Below, piece by piece: positions 17,281-26,620 of a stretch of 64,000 bases of DNA. Position 1 is the stretch's first letter. Each line of letters opens with the position of its first letter. Location of the stretch: NCBI RefSeq assembly GCF_021390495.1, contig NZ_JAJEJP010000002.1, positions 2,418,001 to 2,482,000 of the forward strand, written 5' to 3'. Both the position numbers and the translations under genes were made by a program. The DNA comes from Paraburkholderia sp. ZP32-5. GTDB lineage: Bacteria; Pseudomonadota; Gammaproteobacteria; Burkholderiales; Burkholderiaceae. The notes below the pieces were generated by a model that was given only the letters and a program-made list of their open reading frames with translations, was not told where the DNA came from and made no database searches.

Positions 17281-18200
17281 AGAACCGCTGGCGCCGCGGA
17301 TTGCTTCTGCTCCTGTACATAGCGCGTCGGCGACACGCCCACATGGCGCGTGAATGCGACGCTAAAAGTACTCCCTGAGCTATAACCGACGCGTTGCGCG
17401 ACCTCGCCGACACCGCACTCGTTGCGTCGCAACAAGTCCTTGGCTACGGCCATGCGCCAGCCCAGCAGATACTCCATCGGAGCGACGCCCACGGCGCCGC
17501 TGAATCGCTCGAAGAATGCCGAGCGGGACAGCGCGGCCTCTTTCGCCAGTTGCGCAACCGTCCAGGCCTGAGTCGGACTTTCGTGCATTCGTCGTATTGC
17601 GACAGCGAGGCGTTCGTCGGCGAGCCCACGCAAAAGGCCCGGCGGCGCCGTCGTTCCCGCCGTCGAGCGCAACGCTTCGATCAGCAGAACTTCCAGCAGC
17701 CGTGCCAGCACGACATCTCGCGCGGGCCGTTGCGCGCGCGATTCGTCGCCCACTAATTGCACGAGCGTGGTCAGTGTCTTGTGCGCGCGAACGTGCACGA
17801 GTTGCGGGAGAAGTGAAACGAGCAAGGCGGCGTCGGGCGAGCCGAACACCAGGTGACCCACCAGCAGTCGAACGTCAGACGGCCCGCTTTGAGTGCCGAC
17901 TCTGAACTCGCCAGGCGCCAACGCGACGGGCGCGATATCGAAGTGCTTCGACGTGACCGGCGCGAGGCTCGACATCGTGAAGTCATACGCCGCGGGGATC
18001 AGAACGAAGTCGCCGGCATCGAGCACGATCGGCGTCAGTCCATCGACTGCAAGGCGGCTGGATCCCTCCAAGACCACGCAGTAAAAAGGCTGCCCCACCT
18101 CCGAGCGTCGAACGCCCCAACGCCCCGCGCCATTGACGACTTTCGAAAACCGCGCGCCCGGTTTGAGCAACGTGACAACCTCGGCCAAAGGGTCGGTCAT
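17271..18200 (-). CDS. AraC-family regulator with N-terminal cupin domain
   Basis: A 309-residue regulator. An N-terminal cupin_6-type sensor (about residues 10-190, with YCVVLEGSSRLAVDG and LDAGDFVLIPAAYDF) precedes a C-terminal pair of AraC helix-turn-helix motifs (WTVAQLAKEAALSRSAFFERF and GVGEVAQRVGYSSGSTFSVAF). Such proteins commonly activate a neighbouring oxidoreductase gene. The gene is divergent from the SDR at 18301 across a 100-bp gap, which makes the SDR the likely target. Inducer unknown. Confidence 0.9.
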   Translation of the reverse strand: MTDPLAEVVTLLKPGARFSKVVNGAGRWGVRRSEVGQPFYCVVLEGSSRLAVDGLTPIVLDAGDFVLIPAAYDFTMSSLAPVTSKHFDIAPVALAPGEFRVGTQSGPSDVRLLVGHLVFGSPDAALLVSLLPQLVHVRAHKTLTTLVQLVGDESRAQRPARDVVLARLLEVLLIEALRSTAGTTAPPGLLRGLADERLAVAIRRMHESPTQAWTVAQLAKEAALSRSAFFERFSGAVGVAPMEYLLGWRMAVAKDLLRRNECGVGEVAQRVGYSSGSTFSVAFTRHVGVSPTRYVQEQKQSAAPAVLQL

Positions 18201-18300
18201 GACTGGACTCTTGCAAACGAAACATGGACTTTCGATTGTAGCAAGTCCGGCTTTGGCGCTTTATCGTTTCGGTTCCGCCATCTATCTACAGGGTGCCTCA

Positions 18301-19044
18301 ATGAAAACCGTGCTGATCACCGGATGCTCGTCCGGCTTTGGCCTCGAAACCGCCCGCTATTTCCTCGCTCGCGACTGGAAGGTCATCGCCACGATGCGTA
18401 CGCCGCGCGAGGACGTGATGCCGCGTTCCGAACATCTGCGTGTACTCGCCCTCGACGTCACCGACGCGGACAGCATTCGTCAGGCCGTGCAAGCCGCCGG
18501 GCCGATCGATGCGTTGGTCAACAACGCGGGGATCGGCATGCTGGCCGCGCTGGAAGCGACCTCGATGCAGGTCGTGCGCGACATCTTCGAGACCAATACG
18601 TTTGGAACGATCGCGATGACCCAGGCAGTGCTGCCTCAATTCCGGCAACGCAACGCAGGTGTCATCGTGAACGTCACGTCGAGCGTGACCTTGAAGTCGC
18701 TGCCCCTGCTATCGGTGTACACGGCGAGCAAGGCCGCGGTCAACGCGTTCACCGAGTCTGTGGCGCTGGAACTGCAGCCGTTCAATGTGCGGGTGAAGCT
18801 GGTTCTGCCGGGCCGCGCGCCGGAAACTGCGTTTGGTGAAAATGCGCGGTCCCGAATGACGGGTGACACTCCCGAGGCATACGCCGGCTTCACACAACGG
18901 GTCTTCGCGGGAATGGGGGAATCGTCGCTGATCACGCGGGCGCAGGACGTGGCGGAAGCGGTATGGCGCGCGGTGAACGACTCATCGTGTCCGATACGCA
19001 TTGCCGCTGGCGCGGATGCTGTTGCGTTGGCAACGTCACACTGA
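18301..19044 (+). CDS. Short-chain dehydrogenase/reductase
   Basis: A 247-residue classical SDR. The Rossmann motif TGCSSGFG lies at residues 7-14, the NNAG motif is in ALVNNAGIGM, and the catalytic Ser and Tyr-x3-Lys appear as VTSS and VYTASKAA. It should carry out NAD(P)(H)-linked oxidation or reduction of a hydroxyl or carbonyl group in the cytosol. The conserved post-strand PG is retained (VLPGRAPE). It sits next to an AraC regulator and 30 bp from a convergent MerR gene. The substrate is unknown. Confidence 0.9.
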   Translation: MKTVLITGCSSGFGLETARYFLARDWKVIATMRTPREDVMPRSEHLRVLALDVTDADSIRQAVQAAGPIDALVNNAGIGMLAALEATSMQVVRDIFETNTFGTIAMTQAVLPQFRQRNAGVIVNVTSSVTLKSLPLLSVYTASKAAVNAFTESVALELQPFNVRVKLVLPGRAPETAFGENARSRMTGDTPEAYAGFTQRVFAGMGESSLITRAQDVAEAVWRAVNDSSCPIRIAAGADAVALATSH

Positions 19045-19074
19045 ACCTGAGGCGCGCACAACCGCCGGTCTACG

Positions 19075-19461
19075 TCAGTCGACTGGCGGGAATACCCCTT
19101 CCGACAGGGTCTTGAGGAGTCTCTTCCGGCGCCGCTCGAGATCCGCGATCTGGCGATCGATCGCTTCGAGGCGTTGCCGCTGGACATCGGTAATTTGATC
19201 GCACGAGCGCGCGCCTTCGAGCAGTAGCATGCAGTCCGGAAATCCGCGAATGTCGTCGATGGTGAAACCGGTGGCGATCATGCGCTGGATCTGCTTGACC
19301 TGAGTGACCGCCTTGTCGGGGAACCTGCGGTAACCATTGCTCGCGCGCACCGACGCGAGCAACCCGTGTTCGTCATAGTGCCGGATCGATCGCACGCTCG
19401 CGCCAGTGCGCTGCGAAAGCTCGCCGATCGTCAGCAACTCGTGAGAAGGCATTCCGTTCAT
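19075..19461 (-). CDS. MerR-family transcriptional regulator
   Basis: A 128-residue MerR regulator. The N-terminal winged helix is clear (LTIGELSQRTGASVRSIRHY, DEHGLLASVRASNGYRRF), followed by the dimerisation coiled coil (QRQRLEAIDRQIADLERRRK). No metal-binding cysteine pair is evident apart from single Cys residues, so it is more like the stress- or drug-responsive members. It is divergent from the exported hydrolase at 19553, and a MerR-type promoter with a spaced dyad lies between them, so it probably twists and activates that promoter. A second in-frame ATG lies three codons in. Confidence 0.88.
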   Translation of the reverse strand: MNGMPSHELLTIGELSQRTGASVRSIRHYDEHGLLASVRASNGYRRFPDKAVTQVKQIQRMIATGFTIDDIRGFPDCMLLLEGARSCDQITDVQRQRLEAIDRQIADLERRRKRLLKTLSEGVFPPVD

Positions 19462-19485
19462 GAAAAGCAGGCTAACACAAACTGC

Positions 19486-19516
19486 TTGACTCTCACATCA
19501 GCGTGAGGGTTGAGAC
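19486..19516 (+). promoter_or_regulatory. MerR-type promoter/operator for the exported hydrolase
   Basis: A -35 TTGACT (19486-19491) is followed by the dyad CTCAC-ATCAGC-GTGAG (19492-19507) and a weak -10 (TGAGAC, about 19-bp spacing). A dyad filling an overlong spacer is the hallmark of MerR-activated promoters. Confidence 0.65.
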
Positions 19517-19552
19517 TGAACGGACTGTTCATTCACTCTCGAGGAAAGCACC

Positions 19553-20479
19553 ATGCGGATCCGAATGCTGTTTCATGGGCTAATTGCCGCGATATCCGCC
19601 GCAACACTGCTTGCGTCCATACCTGATGCGCTCGCTACCCCTACGACCTATACGGTGACATCGAAGGATGGGGTAAAGCTGGCGGTTCAGGAAAGCGGTA
19701 ACCCTGACGGCCCGCCGATCATTCTCGTTCACGGTCTGCTCGGTAGCCGCCTGAATTGGGACGCGCAAGTGCGCAGCCCCGAGTTGCGCCCCTACCGGAT
19801 CATTACGTACGATCTGCGCGGACACGGTCTGTCGGACAAGCCATCGGGCGCCGAGCCGTATCATGACGGGCGCCGCTGGGGCGACGACCTCGCGGCCGTC
19901 ATCAAGGGTTCGCACGCGCGCAAGCCGGTCGTGGTCGGCTGGTCGCTGGGTGGTGTGGTGATCTCCAACTACCTCGCCACTTATGGAGACCGTGACATCG
20001 CCGGTGCGGTATATGTCGATGGCGTGGTCGAACTGAAGGCCGATCAGATCGTCGATCATCCTCAGGTCTATCGGGACATGAACTCACCAGATCTGACGAC
20101 GCATCTGCAAGGTGAGCGCACGTTCGTCGGATTGTGTTTCAACCATCGCCCGGATGCCGACACGTTCGAACGGCTGCTCGCCAATGCGGCCATGGCGTCC
20201 TGGGACATGCAAAAGGAAATCCCGACGATGACGGTGTTCGCCGCAGACGGGCTCAGAAAAGCACACGTGCCGCTGCTGTTCATCTATGGCGGCCGGGACG
20301 CGCTAGTCGATACGCAAGCGACGCTCGCCCGCGCGAGCGCGCTGAATCCTCACATCGAGAGCAAGGTGTACGCCGAGTCGGGCCACGCGCCTTTCATTGA
20401 GGAACCGGATCGCTTCGATCGCGATCTGGCCGAATTCGTCAGGTCGGTGTCGGCGTCCATGTCCACGTCCACGCAATAA
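19553..20479 (+). CDS. Exported alpha/beta hydrolase
   Basis: A 308-residue alpha/beta-hydrolase with an N-terminal signal-like segment (LIAAISAATLLASIPDALA), so probably periplasmic. The oxyanion segment is ILVHGLLGS, nucleophile Ser131 sits in VVVGWSLGG, acid Asp249 in IYGGRDALVD and His278 in ESGHAPF. The layout resembles non-haem haloperoxidase-like esterases. It is transcribed alone under the MerR-type promoter described at 19486. Natural substrate unknown; a role in detoxification is an inference from the regulator. Confidence 0.85.
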   Translation: MRIRMLFHGLIAAISAATLLASIPDALATPTTYTVTSKDGVKLAVQESGNPDGPPIILVHGLLGSRLNWDAQVRSPELRPYRIITYDLRGHGLSDKPSGAEPYHDGRRWGDDLAAVIKGSHARKPVVVGWSLGGVVISNYLATYGDRDIAGAVYVDGVVELKADQIVDHPQVYRDMNSPDLTTHLQGERTFVGLCFNHRPDADTFERLLANAAMASWDMQKEIPTMTVFAADGLRKAHVPLLFIYGGRDALVDTQATLARASALNPHIESKVYAESGHAPFIEEPDRFDRDLAEFVRSVSASMSTSTQ

Positions 20480-20790
20480 CGGGACGCTGCGTGAGACGGA
20501 ATGGGTGTTGCCGCGTTATCGAAGATCAGCGTGTAGAAGCGCCGCCCCGTTCCCGACGACGATGCGCCGCACGACTCTCGAACCACTTCAGCACGGATGC
20601 GACGATCTCGAAGCCGCGTTTGCGTACTGACGCGCTGCAGTACCTGGCCTGAGTGCCCAGATCAAGTACCGGTGAGAGGCGCACAGTGCCCCTCACCGTC
20701 AAAGATCAAAAGAGCCTTCGAGCACGCGTGATACGCGCCCGCAAGTACTCAACGCCGGCCCTCTGCGAGTCCGGCGTGTGCTAACAACTC
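20480..20790. other. Intergenic stretch between convergent hydrolase and porin; one hairpin
   Basis: No gene seen in 311 bp. A 10-bp stem with one mismatch (GGTGAGAGGC / GCCCCTCACC) and a short loop lies at 20671-20697, and a second GC dyad (ACGCCGG...CCGGCGT) near 20751-20777. Neither is followed by a T-run, so they are possible but unproven terminators for the convergent genes. Confidence 0.45.
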
Positions 20791-21888
20791 TTAGAAGTTG
20801 TGATTCATACCAAACGAGATACCCGTCTGCTTTGAATGTGTGGACGGATTCAGCGTTGCATTGGTCACATAACCACCCGTGAAATGCGTGTAGTCGACGT
20901 CAGCATAAAGCTCGGTGCTCTTCGACAGCGAATAGGTAGCGCCCAGAATGGCAACGCCCTTTCTGCCGTTCACGCCGGCCGTCGTGTTGTCGTTGTCGTA
21001 ATACGCGGCCGTGATGTGGAAGAACGACGATGCCTGATAGCGGAGGCCGCCCCACAGGTATTGATTGCGCGTTGCACCGTGCACCGTAGCGGGAACGGAT
21101 TGCATGGCGAGCGAATAACCGCCCATCAGGTCGACCGGACCGAGCGCCACAGCACCGCCCGCGGTGTATTGATTGTTGGCGAAATATGGGGTGGTTGTCG
21201 CTGTGGCCGAAAACGGCGTCGAGCGGTGCGTATAGCCCGCGCCGAACTTGAACATTTTGGTGTGGTAGTTCAGGCCGACCGCGTACATGGTGTTGTCGGA
21301 GAGGCTGCCTGCGATACCGCCCGGTGCATAGACGAGACGCGGCGTCCACGGACCGAAGTCGCCGTGGTAGTGGATCGCGTTGTCGTCGCGGCCGCTGGTG
21401 CCGCCCGAAATCGCAGCCGCTTCGGTGATACCCAGATAGCGCAGGTCGAACGGCTCGAAGTCCTTGATCAAACGGTGTTGCAGCGTGAACTGGTGACCCA
21501 CGTCGACGATACCGAACGGACCGCCGATACCGACCGTCGAGTTACGCGAGAACAGCGCGCCGTTCGAGGCGCTGTTGGCGCCAGTCGACAGAATATAGCC
21601 CGCTTCCAGATTGAAGCGCACATAGTACCCGCCGCCCAGGTCTTCGATACCCAGGAAGCCCCAGCGATTCGACTTGTACACGCCGTTCGAGGCCATCGTC
21701 AGCGCCGCACCGCCCGCCTTCGTGCCGTTGACGAGATTACGCAGGCCGCCGTCCAACGAGCCGTACAGCGTAACGCTGCTTTGCGCGTGAGCGACGCCGG
21801 CTGAAAGCCCCAACAGGGTCATGACGGCCAGTGAGCGCTTCAGACCGATTCTGCGTGCGCCGCGACCTGCTACTTCCATCTCAAACAT
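20791..21888 (-). CDS. Gram-negative trimeric porin
   Basis: A 365-residue OmpC-like outer-membrane porin. The signal segment (LKRSLAVMTLLGLSAGVAHA) comes after an unusually long, basic N-terminal region, then QSSVTLYGSLDGG, and the C-terminus GISFGMNHNF ends in Phe. The usual GRQAFVGLSS motif is diverged here to SRNSTVGIGG, which marks it as a separate porin subfamily shared with the next gene (SRNAYVGV). The ATG at 21886-21888 is chosen because GGAGGAG lies just upstream; the upstream ATG would place that site inside the gene. It is one of two neighbouring porins of this subfamily. Confidence 0.88.
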   Translation of the reverse strand: MFEMEVAGRGARRIGLKRSLAVMTLLGLSAGVAHAQSSVTLYGSLDGGLRNLVNGTKAGGAALTMASNGVYKSNRWGFLGIEDLGGGYYVRFNLEAGYILSTGANSASNGALFSRNSTVGIGGPFGIVDVGHQFTLQHRLIKDFEPFDLRYLGITEAAAISGGTSGRDDNAIHYHGDFGPWTPRLVYAPGGIAGSLSDNTMYAVGLNYHTKMFKFGAGYTHRSTPFSATATTTPYFANNQYTAGGAVALGPVDLMGGYSLAMQSVPATVHGATRNQYLWGGLRYQASSFFHITAAYYDNDNTTAGVNGRKGVAILGATYSLSKSTELYADVDYTHFTGGYVTNATLNPSTHSKQTGISFGMNHNF

Positions 21889-22089
21889 ATCTCCTCCCAT
21901 GAACATCGTTAAACTCGTGGAGCAGGCGATGTGCTGTGTGCTGCACTTCCCCTGCCATTAACCGTGCATTACGCGAAGGTCGACTCCGAACTGCGTGCGA
22001 CGACCTGCCGCCGTTATCTGAATCCGCGCGCGCCTCGCTCCGTGAAGCTGATTCAGCAGCTTCCACACGTCGCCGGCGCTTGCGGTCGA

Positions 22090-23133
22090 TCAAAACTGGG
22101 TGCGGAGACCTCCGCCCGCCGTGGTGCCGCTCGACATCTTGCTTGCGCGATCGGACAGCACTGCCGCATAGACATCGGTGCGCTTCGACAGCGGATAGTC
22201 ATACGAGAGCGCCCAGGTGTTGCGATAAACCGAGCTATGGCCGCTACTCTTCGAATACGCGTCCGAGCCGAGAATCCTGCCGACACCCACCGGAATCGAG
22301 AAGCCGAGCTGGCCGGTATCGATGCCCACGTCGTCACTCGGGATCGAATCCCAGATGTGCTGGTACTGGCCATACAGCTTCACGAAGTGAAGGTCGTACG
22401 ACATACCGAGGTTTACGACCGACTGCGTCGTCAGTCCCGGCAACACGGTGTCGAGGTCGCCGGCGTTCAGGCTGTATTTGATTTGCTGATACACAACCGA
22501 CGTCGCGAAACCGCCGTTGCTGTACGAAACCTGGCCGCTCCACTTGTTCTGACCGAGATGGCCCGGCTCGTTGCCGAACGAGTACATTGCGCGCCCGATC
22601 AGTCCGTTGTACGACGGCGACGCGTAGTACACGGAGTTCCACCATTCACCCGCATTGCCGAATACGCCCTGGCCATTCACGCCGACGTAGCTGTGCAGCA
22701 CGATCGGCGAGAACACGAACGAGTTCCAGAACGGGTTGAACGTAATGGTCGAAAACCACAGCAGCGGCGGAATCAGACCCGCAGTCGCGGTACCGTAACG
22801 GCTATTCACGCCGACGTACGCGTTACGCGAGAACAGGCCGTCCTGCGGGAAACCGGTACGGCCCATCGAACCGTTCTGGATGTTGAAATAGCCTTCGAGA
22901 TCGAAGATGACACTGGTGCCGCCACAAATATCCTCCGAGCCGCGCAAGCCGAAGTACGGCGCCGTCATGCCGCCGTTACCGGCAATGACACTCGAATGCC
23001 CGTTCATCGGCTTCTTGTAGGCGACGAATGCATCGAGCAGCCCGTACAGCTGTACGCTCGATTGTCCGTAAGCATCTCCAGCGATCAGCGCCGTGCCGAG
23101 CACAAGCGCTGTCACCCCCAATTTTGTTTTCAT
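22090..23133 (-). CDS. Gram-negative porin, diverged subfamily
   Basis: A 347-residue porin. The signal (MKTKLGVTALVLGTALIAGD) is followed by QSSVQLYGLLDAF; the mid motif is SRNAYVGVNSRYG, and the C-terminus GGLRTQF ends in Phe. Trp-rich loops (NPFWNSF, AGEWWNSVYY) are unlike the general porins elsewhere in the window and hint at a more selective channel. It lies 201 bp upstream of the sister porin and 233 bp downstream of the NCS2 permease, all leftward, so it may supply that permease's substrate. Confidence 0.87.
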   Translation of the reverse strand: MKTKLGVTALVLGTALIAGDAYGQSSVQLYGLLDAFVAYKKPMNGHSSVIAGNGGMTAPYFGLRGSEDICGGTSVIFDLEGYFNIQNGSMGRTGFPQDGLFSRNAYVGVNSRYGTATAGLIPPLLWFSTITFNPFWNSFVFSPIVLHSYVGVNGQGVFGNAGEWWNSVYYASPSYNGLIGRAMYSFGNEPGHLGQNKWSGQVSYSNGGFATSVVYQQIKYSLNAGDLDTVLPGLTTQSVVNLGMSYDLHFVKLYGQYQHIWDSIPSDDVGIDTGQLGFSIPVGVGRILGSDAYSKSSGHSSVYRNTWALSYDYPLSKRTDVYAAVLSDRASKMSSGTTAGGGLRTQF

Positions 23134-23366
23134 CTATATACCCTGCTTTTCCAGACCGTTGATTCGCGGCTGCGAACGGAGCTTCTTCGCACACGTTGAC
23201 TTGTGTCGAATCGCACTCCAAAGATTCGCCTTCGTCTTTGTAAGTACTGAAAAATATTCAACCTGTATGCCGAGCTTTTTTCGATGTCTCCGCTCGATCT
23301 TCACAAACTACCGTGCCGCGAAGGGCGCACCCAGGCTACCCGCCCGGGCGTGTTCAACGGCTTTTC

Positions 23367-24785
23367 CTACGCCCGATTCTGCGCACGGGACGGCGCTCCC
23401 GACGACTCCTTCGACTGCTGCTTCGAGCAAAGCAACGAGTGCAGCACGACGAGCGTCAGGCCACCCGAAATCACCGGCTGCTGAAGCACGAGTTGCAGCA
23501 TCAGCGGCATCGCATGAATGACTTCAGGCGAGATGAAAAGACCACCCAATCCAACGAGAAACGCGAGCCCTGCCGCGATCAACCGGCGATCGTCCCATTC
23601 GACCTGCGCGAGAATGTGTACGCCATGCATGAAGACGATGCCGAACAGCAACGTCGCGGCGGCCGAGATCACTGGCGTCGGCACGACGACCAGCAGCATG
23701 TCGAACTTCACGCAGCCGCCGAGTACGATCAGCAGAACGCCTGCAGCGAGCGTCACGTAGCGCGAACCGATGCGCGTCGCGCGCAAGATGCCGATGTTGT
23801 CGGGATACGCGATCGTGCTGAAGCCACCCCACACTGCCGCGACAACCGAACCGAGCGCGACGCCAAACAACCCTTCGGACATGCGGCCGGGCGTCAGCGT
23901 CTCGTTGCCCCAATCTGCGACCGCCTGATAAAGGGCCATCGATCCCATGCCGGCCGGAATCAGCACGAGCAGGAACACCGCCACCAGATCGGCGCGCGCG
24001 CCGAAACCAAACGGAAAGATACGTGGCTCGACGAGCAGCGGCGCCGCGCTCACCGCAGCAAACGAAACCGGCTGGAACAGCGTGTAAGCCAGCGTGCCGA
24101 GCGCGAGGCCGAGCAGAATCGCGACGGTGCGCAGACGGCGGCCGCCCCACAGCATCGCGAATACGATGCCGGCGACGGCGACCGCACCGGAAAGCAGATT
24201 CACGAGCGGAAAACCGGGGCTTTTAGGGCTGCCGATCCAGGTCGGCAGCGCGACGCTGGAGATCTGCACCATGATCAGCATCACGATCATTCCGGAGATG
24301 ATCGGCAGGCGCAGATGCCGCGCGAACATCCCCACCACGCTACGTCCGCGGATCGGCACCGTGAGCACGCACCAGATCAGCGAGGCAACGAAGAACGAGC
24401 CGAATGCCGTACCCAGTCCGCCTGCCTGCAAATGACCGACCGTCAGCAGCGCACCGAAGCTGCCTGCGTACGGACCTTGCGCGATCGGCAAGCGCAACAG
24501 CAGCACCGACTGCAGGATCGTGATGATCCCGCACGCCATGAAGGTCATCCCGTACAGATAGGAGATCTGCGGATCGGACAACTGAAATGCGCGGCCAAGC
24601 AGCCCCGGAAACACGAACATGCCCGTCATGCCGAAAACGTTCTGCAGCGCGAGCACAGCCAACTGCGACAGCGGCAGCCGCTCGTTGATGCCGACGTCGA
24701 AAATACGCGCCGACGACTGCTCTGCTGTGGCCTCCCGGGTTGAAGCGCCGGGCTTCGGCATTTCTTTACTCAAGGTATGTTCCAT
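23367..24785 (-). CDS. NCS2-family nucleobase/xanthine-type permease
   Basis: A 472-residue membrane protein with about 13-14 helices. Its N-terminal LSQLAVLALQNVFGMTGMFV corresponds to the family's QxxxAMFGATVLVP-like start, and the signature region reads FSTIAYPDNIGILRATRIGS. NCS2 proteins import uracil, xanthine or urate by proton symport, and some members have unusual heterocyclic acid substrates. It lies downstream of an MFS carrier and the GntR that fronts the molybdenum-hydroxylase cluster, so it may import a heterocycle for that pathway. The exact substrate cannot be read from sequence. Confidence 0.82.
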   Translation of the reverse strand: MEHTLSKEMPKPGASTREATAEQSSARIFDVGINERLPLSQLAVLALQNVFGMTGMFVFPGLLGRAFQLSDPQISYLYGMTFMACGIITILQSVLLLRLPIAQGPYAGSFGALLTVGHLQAGGLGTAFGSFFVASLIWCVLTVPIRGRSVVGMFARHLRLPIISGMIVMLIMVQISSVALPTWIGSPKSPGFPLVNLLSGAVAVAGIVFAMLWGGRRLRTVAILLGLALGTLAYTLFQPVSFAAVSAAPLLVEPRIFPFGFGARADLVAVFLLVLIPAGMGSMALYQAVADWGNETLTPGRMSEGLFGVALGSVVAAVWGGFSTIAYPDNIGILRATRIGSRYVTLAAGVLLIVLGGCVKFDMLLVVVPTPVISAAATLLFGIVFMHGVHILAQVEWDDRRLIAAGLAFLVGLGGLFISPEVIHAMPLMLQLVLQQPVISGGLTLVVLHSLLCSKQQSKESSGAPSRAQNRA

Positions 24786-24923
24786 TGGACCGAAAAAGAA
24801 ACCCTGTCTGTCGACGCGGACCAGGGCCGCGCCGCTCTTTTCCCTTCACGCGCAATCGCGCGAAGAAAACGCCTGTATTTCCCGAGGCGAACGGCTCGCT
24901 CGCCCGGTTGTCTTCAATGATCC

Positions 24924-26222
24924 TCAGCTATCGAGCGGAATGCCCTTGGTCTCGGGACCGAACCAGATCGACACCATGCCGACGATAAACAGCAGCGACA
25001 CCGCCGCCGATGCCGCGGAAAACGACCCGAACTTCGCGACCACTGCGGTACCGGCGATCGGACCGATACTTGTCAGCGCACGGGCCATGTTCCAGCAGAA
25101 GCCCTGCCCCGTCGCGCGCACGCGGGTCGGGAAAAGCTCGGGCAAATAAGCGGCGAACGTGCCGAACGCGCCAATCACGAAATAGCCGTACACCGGCATC
25201 AGCCACAGCACTCCGCCGATGTCGTGCACCGTCATGAACAGCACGAGCGACACCACGAGCGAGCCCGCCGAAAAGATGAAGTACGACAGCCGGCGCCCGA
25301 GTGCTTCGAGCATCCAGATCAGCGTCAGATAGCCGAGCGTCGCGCCGATCATCATCAGAATGAACGCGTAGCTGACTGTCGAGCCGATGTCGCGATGATC
25401 GGCCGCTGCGACCGACAGCTGATGAATCCAGCTCGGCAGGAACGTGAGGCCGCCCCAGCAACCGAGCATCGCAGCCGACGACACGACCACGCCGATGATC
25501 GTCTTGCGGCGCAGTCCCGGCGCGAAGATGGCGGTGAAGGTTTGCATCGCCGATTCGGCTCTGACGCTGTCGCGCACCTGCACCCAGCGTTGGGGCTCCG
25601 GCACGAAGCGGCGCACGAGGATCGTGATGAGCGCGGGCGCGGCGCCCACGGCGAGTACGACGCGCCAGCCGAAACGGCCGAGCAGCAGGTTGTCGAGCGC
25701 CGCGGCGAGAAAGCCGAACGCGAAGGCCATCTGCATGATCTGCATGGCGCGCACGCGTTGCTTGCCGGGCCACGATTCAGCGACGAGCGCGGCGCCGGCC
25801 GCCCATTCGCCGCCGATGCCGAAGCCGGCCATCGCCTGCGCGACGGCAAGCTGGCCCCAGGTCCGGGAGAATGCGCTGAGCAGCGTGAAGGCTGCGTAGA
25901 TGAAGATGGTCCAGCCCATCACGCGCGAGCGGCCGAAGCGGTCCGCGGCCACGCCGAACAGCACGCCGCCGATACCCCACGTGAGTAGCTTGCCCGCAAT
26001 GATGTAGCTGCCGATCTTGCTGATTTCGGTCGCGTCCGTGCTGTGCAGCAACTGCGCGACGCTCGGCACGAGCACGAGTGTGAAGAGGTTCAGGTCCATC
26101 GAGTCGAACATCCACCCGAGGAATGCGGAAATCAGCGCTAGCCACTGGTAGCGCGACAACCTGAATCCTTGCGGATCGGCCGAAGCCGCCGACGCCGTGT
26201 TGGCGCCCCGCGTAGTGCCCAT
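24924..26222 (-). CDS. MFS transporter, metabolite:H+ symporter type
   Basis: A 432-residue twelve-helix MFS carrier of the sialate/aromatic-acid symporter type. Helix 1 ends MFDSMDLNLFTLV, loop 2-3 is GVAADRFGRSRVMG, helix 5 carries GIGGEWAAGAALVAESWP, and FPTRVRATGQGFCWNMAR is the helix 10-11 signature. The ATG at 26220-26222 has two GGAG sites upstream; a further ATG 31 codons upstream is rejected because it would place those ribosome sites within the gene. Its promoter overlaps a perfect TGCAAT-TAG-ATTGCA dyad, linking it to the GntR-regulated catabolic cluster to the right. Confidence 0.88.
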   Translation of the reverse strand: MGTTRGANTASAASADPQGFRLSRYQWLALISAFLGWMFDSMDLNLFTLVLVPSVAQLLHSTDATEISKIGSYIIAGKLLTWGIGGVLFGVAADRFGRSRVMGWTIFIYAAFTLLSAFSRTWGQLAVAQAMAGFGIGGEWAAGAALVAESWPGKQRVRAMQIMQMAFAFGFLAAALDNLLLGRFGWRVVLAVGAAPALITILVRRFVPEPQRWVQVRDSVRAESAMQTFTAIFAPGLRRKTIIGVVVSSAAMLGCWGGLTFLPSWIHQLSVAAADHRDIGSTVSYAFILMMIGATLGYLTLIWMLEALGRRLSYFIFSAGSLVVSLVLFMTVHDIGGVLWLMPVYGYFVIGAFGTFAAYLPELFPTRVRATGQGFCWNMARALTSIGPIAGTAVVAKFGSFSAASAAVSLLFIVGMVSIWFGPETKGIPLDS

Positions 26223-26298
26223 TGTCTCCGTCTCCTGATCTTGCGCCGCAAAGCCTAGCGACTGGCCCGGATCGTATGCCCGATTCATCAATGGGCGC

Positions 26299-26341
26299 AG
26301 TATAACGTAATGCAATTAGATTGCAATACGGATTATTGTAT
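26299..26341 (-). promoter_or_regulatory. Promoter of the MFS gene overlapped by GntR-type half-sites
   Basis: On the minus strand a -35 TTGCAA (26321-26326) and a -10 TATACT (26299-26304) are 16 bp apart. The perfect dyad TGCAAT-TAG-ATTGCA (26311-26325) lies across the -35 and spacer, and another ATACAAT half-site (reverse strand) lies at 26335-26341. The same half-site recurs at 27352 and 38371, which suggests shared control. Confidence 0.65.
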
Positions 26342-26345
26342 TACT

Positions 26346-26620
26346 GTCTGTGTGCCGTTGGTGGCGTGCAACACCGCCGCCGTCGGTCGGCTGGAGAGAG
26401 GATCAAAAGGGGAACGATTGCCGCAGCCGCGATCCGGCTAGCTGACGCGCCGGCAAACACGCTGGGATAGCGCTAACCGGGCGGATGGCAAGGAACAGCA
26501 TACCGAGACTACGTGTCGCTCATCGGACCGGTCCGCAAACCGACACGCCGTGCGACGAAGATTTCATCTTCTGCGCAGCGTATCGGGTACAAAACGAGCC
26601 CGCTGATGCGGTGCCGGGAC
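26346..26620. other. Intergenic stretch with nothing recognised
   Basis: About 275 bp between the MFS promoter and the stop of the GntR gene. I see no convincing gene, RNA or repeat; the open frames here are shadows extending from the GntR gene. Confidence 0.5.
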
